Shown: piece after piece, positions 59,951 to 64,000 of the stretch
Layout: every line of letters starts with the position of its first letter
How positions within the stretch are numbered: position 1 is the first letter of the stretch
From: Tropicimonas aquimaris
Lineage (GTDB): Bacteria; Pseudomonadota; Alphaproteobacteria; Rhodobacterales; Rhodobacteraceae
NCBI RefSeq assembly: GCF_042676185.1
Contig: NZ_JBHTJT010000006.1
Span: forward strand, 310,001 to 374,000
DNA length: 64,000 nt
Direction: 5' to 3'
Made by a program: the position numbers and the translations under genes
The notes under the pieces: generated by a model
Seen by the model: the letters and a program-made list of their open reading frames with translations, nothing else
What the model was told of the DNA's origin: nothing
Database searches by the model: none

Positions 59951-60003
59951 AGCGGCCGGAAGGGTTTGACAAACCGACGAGGCCGCCACGAGCGGCCTTT
60001 TTC
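59951..60003 (+). promoter_or_regulatory. Attenuator-like leader of the GNAT gene
   Basis: GAGCGGCC occurs at 59951-59958 and again at 59991-59998, with GGCCGC (59982-59987) in between. The middle element can pair with either copy. Pairing with the second makes a terminator (GGCCGC-CACGA-GCGGCC followed by five T, 59982-60003). Pairing with the first encloses a small GGTTT-GAC-AAACC hairpin and removes the terminator. The terminator lies 45 bases before the GNAT start. A simple terminator of an upstream transcript is the alternative. Confidence 0.5.
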
Positions 60004-60047
60004 AGTTCCGGTGTCTCGTGGCGACAGACCACGAAAGGACCGGAAAG

Positions 60048-60560
60048 ATGCATATGCAGGACATCGAGACAGACGCCGCGGACACGCGCGTCCGACGCGC
60101 CGAGCGGCGTGACGGCGCGCGGCTTATCGAGATGGTGCGGGCGCTGGCCCAACACCACGGCGACGAGGCAACCCTCACCCCCAAGGCCCTGGAGCGCGAC
60201 CTCTTCGCACCGGGCGCCTGCGCCGCGGCGCTGGTCGCGGAACGCGGCGGCAAGATCGTGGGCTACGCGGTGCTCGCCATCTCGACCCATCTGCACTGGG
60301 GGCGGCGCCTGATGGAAGTCCACCATCTCTTCGTCGAGGAGGAGGCGCGCGGCGCCGGTGTCGGCCGGCATCTGGTTGCGGCCGCGGTTGCCGAGGCACG
60401 CCGGCAGGAATGCGGGCAATTGCTGGTCTCCACCCATCCTGACAACGTCATGGCGCGGCAGATCTATGGAGCGATGGGGTTCGCCGAGCATCCGTCGACC
60501 GGTTGCCGCTTCAAGCTGGACCTGCCGGCGACCGGCGCGCTGCCCGCCGGCTGGATCTGA
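60048..60560 (+). CDS. GNAT-family N-acetyltransferase
   Basis: This 170-residue single-domain GNAT transfers an acetyl group from acetyl-CoA to an unknown amine. The N-terminal half has RVRRAERRDGARLIEMVRAL. The acetyl-CoA motif A is VHHLFVEEEARGAGVGRHLV, with the R/Q-x-x-G-x-G/A pattern in RGAGVG. The C-terminal PDNVMARQIYGAMGF is typical. ATGs at 60048 and 60054 are both possible starts with GGAAAG upstream. An attenuator-like leader precedes it. Confidence 0.9.
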   Translation: MHMQDIETDAADTRVRRAERRDGARLIEMVRALAQHHGDEATLTPKALERDLFAPGACAAALVAERGGKIVGYAVLAISTHLHWGRRLMEVHHLFVEEEARGAGVGRHLVAAAVAEARRQECGQLLVSTHPDNVMARQIYGAMGFAEHPSTGCRFKLDLPATGALPAGWI

Positions 60561-60660
60561 CCCCACCCGCTCGCACCAGACCTGCCCTTGCACCCGCCGC
60601 GCATGCCCGCGCGGCGGCGGCACAGGGCGAACGCGTGCCATCCCTGCTTGACGTAACGTA

Positions 60661-60773
60661 GTTGTCAGGTGGGGAACATTTTGTTACCGGTAAAAGACAC
60701 GAACAAGAAATATCATTTCGTTTTCAAGGCCCATTACCGATTGACGCTGCGTAGCGTCCGCCTTTTCAAGGAG
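60661..60773 (+). promoter_or_regulatory. Leader and promoter region of the RTX gene
   Basis: TTGTCA (60663-60668) is 17 bases from TACCGG, a weak promoter. The palindrome TTACCGGTAA lies at 60684-60693 and an imperfect repeat GGGAACATTTTGTTACC overlaps it. A hairpin GACGCT-GCGT-AGCGTC (60743-60758) sits just before the ribosome binding site AAGGAG (60768-60773). The hairpin may affect translation start or be part of a processed leader. Confidence 0.4.
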
Positions 60774-60780
60774 AACGCTT

Positions 60781-63700
60781 ATGCCGAGCGATCATGACAG
60801 CTCCAGATTTCGCCGCGACACGATTGCCGATCTTTCTGCGCTGATGGATGCGCCGACAGCAGGCCCACCCCCTGAAATCGCCGAGGAAACCTCAGCCCGC
60901 ACGACGGACACGCCCGACACCCAGCTCCGCGCCGCCTTTGCCGGACTTGGCAAGACCTGGCAGCCGCTAGAAGGCCCCGCAGCGGAAACCGACGACGCCC
61001 CCTCCCCGGAAAGCGGCTGGGGCGCGGCGGGCTCTGCCTTCAGGACGAACAGCTTCCAGGCATCAAGCGCCATGATCCAATCCGCAGCGTCCGCCCCACG
61101 CACGCCCCGGGACAGCACGCCCCCATTGTTCGAACGACCGCAGGCGGATGATGCGGACACGACGGCGACCGTCAGGTCTGAAACGCAGGATGCACCCGAG
61201 GACGTCTTCGCCGCGTCGGTCATCACCACGATGATGCGCCAGCAGCTTCCGCAGGAGCCCGTCGAGGTCTACGCCACCGCGCAGGCGCCGAGCGAGCTGG
61301 ATATCTACAAGTCCCGCCTGGACGGCCTGCTTCCCGACGTCACCGAAATGCGCGATGCGGTCAAGACCATCGGCTATATCCTGTTCTCCGCAAAATACGG
61401 CGTCGGCGCCTTCAAGACCGCCGACAAGACCGTCAAGACGACCTACGACGCGATCTACTTCACCGACAAGCTGCTGACGGTCGTGGGCTTCGTCTCGCCG
61501 CTGAAGGCGCCGACCAAGGCGATCCAGCAGGTTCTGAAAAAGGTGAAGAAGCCGGTCGAGAAGGTCGAGCAGAAGTTCGACGACATCACCGGCAAGGACG
61601 ACAAATCGACGCCCGCGAAGGAAAACAACAACGAGTTCATCGACAAGGTCCAGGCGAATATCGACAAGGCGGCGCTGGCGAATGCCACGGTGCAGGACGC
61701 GCTGACGCTCAAGGTCCGCCAGATGGAGATCGCCTCGGAGGCGACCGGGAATTTCCAGAAAGCCCTCGCGGTGGCGATGCGCTCGGGCGAGACCTGGAGC
61801 GGCCGGTACGACGCGCTCAACACCGCGATCGAGTCCCAGCTCGGCAACCGCAACGACAAGTTCGCCAAGGTCGAGGCGCTCTACGAGGACGTGAAGGCGG
61901 AACTCGACGAATTCCTGAAGGTCATGAAAGACATCGATTTCGGGAAGATTCTCGGCGAGCTGGTCGATCTGGACGAGATCGCCAAGATCTTCGAATTCCT
62001 TGAGAAGCCGCTGGAAATTGCCGGAAACGTGCTCAAGCCGATCCTGCCGTTGCTGGAGGCGGTGGACAAGCTTGTGGGCCTCATCGTCGATCCGGTGGTC
62101 GATTATGTGATGGAGACGCTCGGGCTCGGCGACCTGCTCGAGGCCACCGAGGAGGCCGTGGCGGCGCTGATCCCGTCGCTCAACCTGCTCGAAGCCTTCG
62201 AGACGCTGATGCAGCCGCTGAGCGACTTCCTGCTGGAATACATCATCGACGCGCTCGGCACTGTGCCCTTCCTCGACCTGCTGGAACAGGCGATCTTCAA
62301 GGACGGCGTGGTCGGCGATGCCGAGAAGGGGCCGACCGGTTGGGGCAACGACGTGGCCAACACGCTGGAAGGCGACGACAAGCCCGACATCCTCGACGCA
62401 CTGGCCGGCGACGACGAGATCTACGGCTATGCCGGAAACGACGTGATCATCGCCGGTGAAGGCTCCGACCTGCTCGACGGCGGACAGGGAAACGACCTGT
62501 TCTACTTCGGCGCGAGCTTCACCGAATACGAGTTGGCCCGCGAGCCCGGCACCGCGAATATCATCGTCAGCCACCTGCAGCCCAAGACCGGCGTCGACAC
62601 CGGGATCGACACGCTGATCTCGCTTGGCGACAAGGACAGCGTGGTCTTCACCGATGTCTCCTTCACCGGCAAGGAATTGAAGAACGCGATCATCGGCGGC
62701 TCGATCCTGAACGGGGACGAGGACGGCAAGGCCGCGGACGACCTGATGTTCCTCAATTCCAGTGGCACCAAGGTCGACGGGCTCTACGTCGCCAATGGCC
62801 GCAAGGGCAACGACAGGATCTTCGGCTCCACCTCGGACGACCGGCTCAACGGCGGCTCCGGCAACGACGTGCTGCTGCCCGGATCCGGCGACGACGAGGT
62901 GAACGGCCAGGCGGGCATCGACACCTTCCAGGTGCTCGAGGGCGCAAATGCCAGGCTGACCGTGGACTTGACCGACGGCACGGCCTTCGGCCTGGGGCAG
63001 GACAAGCTCAGCTCGATCGAGAACGTGGTCGCCTCCCCAAACAAGGACCACAAGATCCGCGGCACCAACGCCGACAATGTGATCTACACCGGCGACGGTA
63101 TCGACGTGATCACCGGCATGAGCGGGAACGATCGGATCGATGCCGGCGGTGAGGACGATTACATTGTGGGCGGCCCCGGGTCCGACATCATCTCCGCCGG
63201 CGCCGGAAATGTGGACGTCATGATCTCTGGCAGCCGGGCCAAACAGGGCGTGCGCGATATCTACAAGGGCGGCGACGGCTACGACGTCGTGTCCTACACG
63301 AGCAGTTCCAACACCATAAAGTTCGACGTCAGCGACCAGAGCGACGACCCGTCGATCCTGCAGACGCTGAAGAACTACATGCAGGATATCCCTGCGAGCG
63401 GACCGGTGGAGATCTGGGCCGGCACCGGCCGGATCGTCCGTTACGACGCCAAGGGCAACCGGCTTACCGTGGACCGCACCGAGGATGTCGAGGGGTTCAT
63501 GGGGTCCGACCAGGACGACATCCTGCACGGCGATGCCGCGGCCCGGATGCTGCATGGCGCCGGCGGCAACGACACGATCTACAGCGGCGGCAGCGAGTAT
63601 CTTTATGGCGGTGATGGCGACGACCTGATCCTTGCCGAAGCCGTGGATGGCGGCGCGAGCGCGCTGCAGATCGAGGGCGGCGGCGGCTACGATACGCTCC

Positions 63701-64000
63701 GGCTCGACGACGTGGGCGACGCCCGGTGGTTCTACCGCGTGGAGAGCGCGATCGCGCTGACGCTCCGCGCGCACAAGACCTCGGTCGAGGGCGAGGACCT
63801 GCGCAACGCCCGCGATGTGTTCTTTTCCATCAAGCCGAGGCAGGTGGAGGAGATCAGCCTTGGCGATTACGCGGACCACGCGATCTACGAGCCCGGCGGC
63901 ACCACGACCGCGCTGTTCAACCTGCGCGGCGGCAATGACCGGTTCGACGGCGAGAACGGCTTTGCCGACGTGACCGCGGGCGCGGGCAACGACATCGGCA
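60781..64000 (+). CDS. Large RTX calcium-binding protein, C terminus beyond the window
   Basis: The frame opens at the ATG at 60781 (MPSDHDSSRFRRDTIADLSA, AAGGAG eight bases upstream) and stays open to the right edge, giving at least 1073 residues. There is no signal peptide, as for type I secretion substrates, whose signal is at the C terminus. Residues 1-140 are polar and low-complexity. Residues about 150-515 are predicted mostly helical and I recognise no family. RTX nonapeptides begin near residue 525 (LAGDDEIYGYAGNDVIIAGE), with further blocks near 680-720, 757-812, 907-955 and from 1048. They are calcium-binding beta-roll motifs. Function could be adhesion, biofilm, toxin or S-layer; no catalytic motif is visible. 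Confidence 0.92.
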   Translation, partial: MPSDHDSSRFRRDTIADLSALMDAPTAGPPPEIAEETSARTTDTPDTQLRAAFAGLGKTWQPLEGPAAETDDAPSPESGWGAAGSAFRTNSFQASSAMIQSAASAPRTPRDSTPPLFERPQADDADTTATVRSETQDAPEDVFAASVITTMMRQQLPQEPVEVYATAQAPSELDIYKSRLDGLLPDVTEMRDAVKTIGYILFSAKYGVGAFKTADKTVKTTYDAIYFTDKLLTVVGFVSPLKAPTKAIQQVLKKVKKPVEKVEQKFDDITGKDDKSTPAKENNNEFIDKVQANIDKAALANATVQDALTLKVRQMEIASEATGNFQKALAVAMRSGETWSGRYDALNTAIESQLGNRNDKFAKVEALYEDVKAELDEFLKVMKDIDFGKILGELVDLDEIAKIFEFLEKPLEIAGNVLKPILPLLEAVDKLVGLIVDPVVDYVMETLGLGDLLEATEEAVAALIPSLNLLEAFETLMQPLSDFLLEYIIDALGTVPFLDLLEQAIFKDGVVGDAEKGPTGWGNDVANTLEGDDKPDILDALAGDDEIYGYAGNDVIIAGEGSDLLDGGQGNDLFYFGASFTEYELAREPGTANIIVSHLQPKTGVDTGIDTLISLGDKDSVVFTDVSFTGKELKNAIIGGSILNGDEDGKAADDLMFLNSSGTKVDGLYVANGRKGNDRIFGSTSDDRLNGGSGNDVLLPGSGDDEVNGQAGIDTFQVLEGANARLTVDLTDGTAFGLGQDKLSSIENVVASPNKDHKIRGTNADNVIYTGDGIDVITGMSGNDRIDAGGEDDYIVGGPGSDIISAGAGNVDVMISGSRAKQGVRDIYKGGDGYDVVSYTSSSNTIKFDVSDQSDDPSILQTLKNYMQDIPASGPVEIWAGTGRIVRYDAKGNRLTVDRTEDVEGFMGSDQDDILHGDAAARMLHGAGGNDTIYSGGSEYLYGGDGDDLILAEAVDGGASALQIEGGGGYDTLRLDDVGDARWFYRVESAIALTLRAHKTSVEGEDLRNARDVFFSIKPRQVEEISLGDYADHAIYEPGGTTTALFNLRGGNDRFDGENGFADVTAGAGNDIG

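Noticed and set aside
61063..63879. Very long minus-strand open frame opposite the RTX gene
   Set aside because: It is a shadow of the RTX frame: high GC suppresses stop codons on the other strand, the protein has no family resemblance, and the plus-strand frame shows clear RTX repeats.

Overview
The window is high-GC, gene-dense DNA from an alphaproteobacterium, most likely a marine Rhodobacteraceae/Roseobacter-group species. Family-level signs are the comEC-gltX-gltA, argC/ccmE/ccmF/ccmH, zapA-tkt and bolA-grxD arrangements, a GTA-type holin/endolysin pair, a VPLPA-CTERM protein, and dispersed intergenic hairpins of a kind common in this family. The genus cannot be fixed from the sequence alone. 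No rRNA, tRNA, CRISPR array, integrase or transposase was seen.

Layout. 0.1-8 kb: comEC (-), gltX and gltA (+), a small glyoxalase-like protein, a lytic transglycosylase and a PaaG-like enoyl-CoA hydratase (-). 8-16 kb: a cytochrome c maturation block (ccmH, ccmF, ccmE) next to argC. It is interrupted by a translationally coupled lysis cassette (GH108 endolysin, three-TM GTA holin, three small proteins) and by a lower-GC acyltransferase-3 gene. 16-19 kb: murI, a PlsC-type acyltransferase, a LysR regulator and a candidate small RNA. 19-24.5 kb: an MltB-type transglycosylase, purL, a bolA/91-aa protein/grxD run, and zapA with a coiled-coil partner. 24.7-32 kb: tkt, a DUF808 protein, a 46-aa membrane peptide, coaD, a CBS protein coupled to a LysR regulator, and divergent mmsA. 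32-38 kb: a c-type cytochrome, four consecutive glycosyltransferases (the first two tandem paralogues) and a cupin. 38-45.5 kb: two tandem HupE/UreJ genes, cstA, a YbdK-type carboxylate-amine ligase, a DUF2161 nuclease-fold protein, an L,D-transpeptidase and an Hsp70-like protein. 45.8-49 kb: a three-gene valine operon (isobutyryl-CoA dehydrogenase, 3-hydroxyisobutyryl-CoA hydrolase, mmsB) behind a perfect 11+11 bp palindrome. 49-60 kb: a DsrE protein, two small secreted proteins, uvrA with a LexA-like box, the VPLPA-CTERM protein, lpd, a DUF924 protein, an MFS transporter, a TAXI substrate-binding protein and a GNAT acetyltransferase behind an attenuator-like leader. 60.8-64 kb: a large RTX calcium-binding protein that runs off the right edge.

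Connections. mmsA at 30.7 kb supplies the last step of the valine route whose earlier steps are encoded at 45.8-48.9 kb. The lysis cassette (release of gene transfer agent particles) and comEC (DNA import, reported to be needed for GTA receipt) are the donor and recipient ends of the same gene-exchange process. zapA, murI, two lytic transglycosylases and an L,D-transpeptidase belong to envelope and division.

Most original signals: (i) a family of at least seven intergenic double hairpins whose stems change sequence but keep pairing; (ii) a roughly 70-nt candidate sRNA with promoter, two hairpins and an anti-Shine-Dalgarno linker; (iii) three uncharacterised small proteins in the GTA lysis operon; (iv) a mutually exclusive hairpin leader before a GNAT gene; (v) a four-run G-quadruplex motif upstream of purL.
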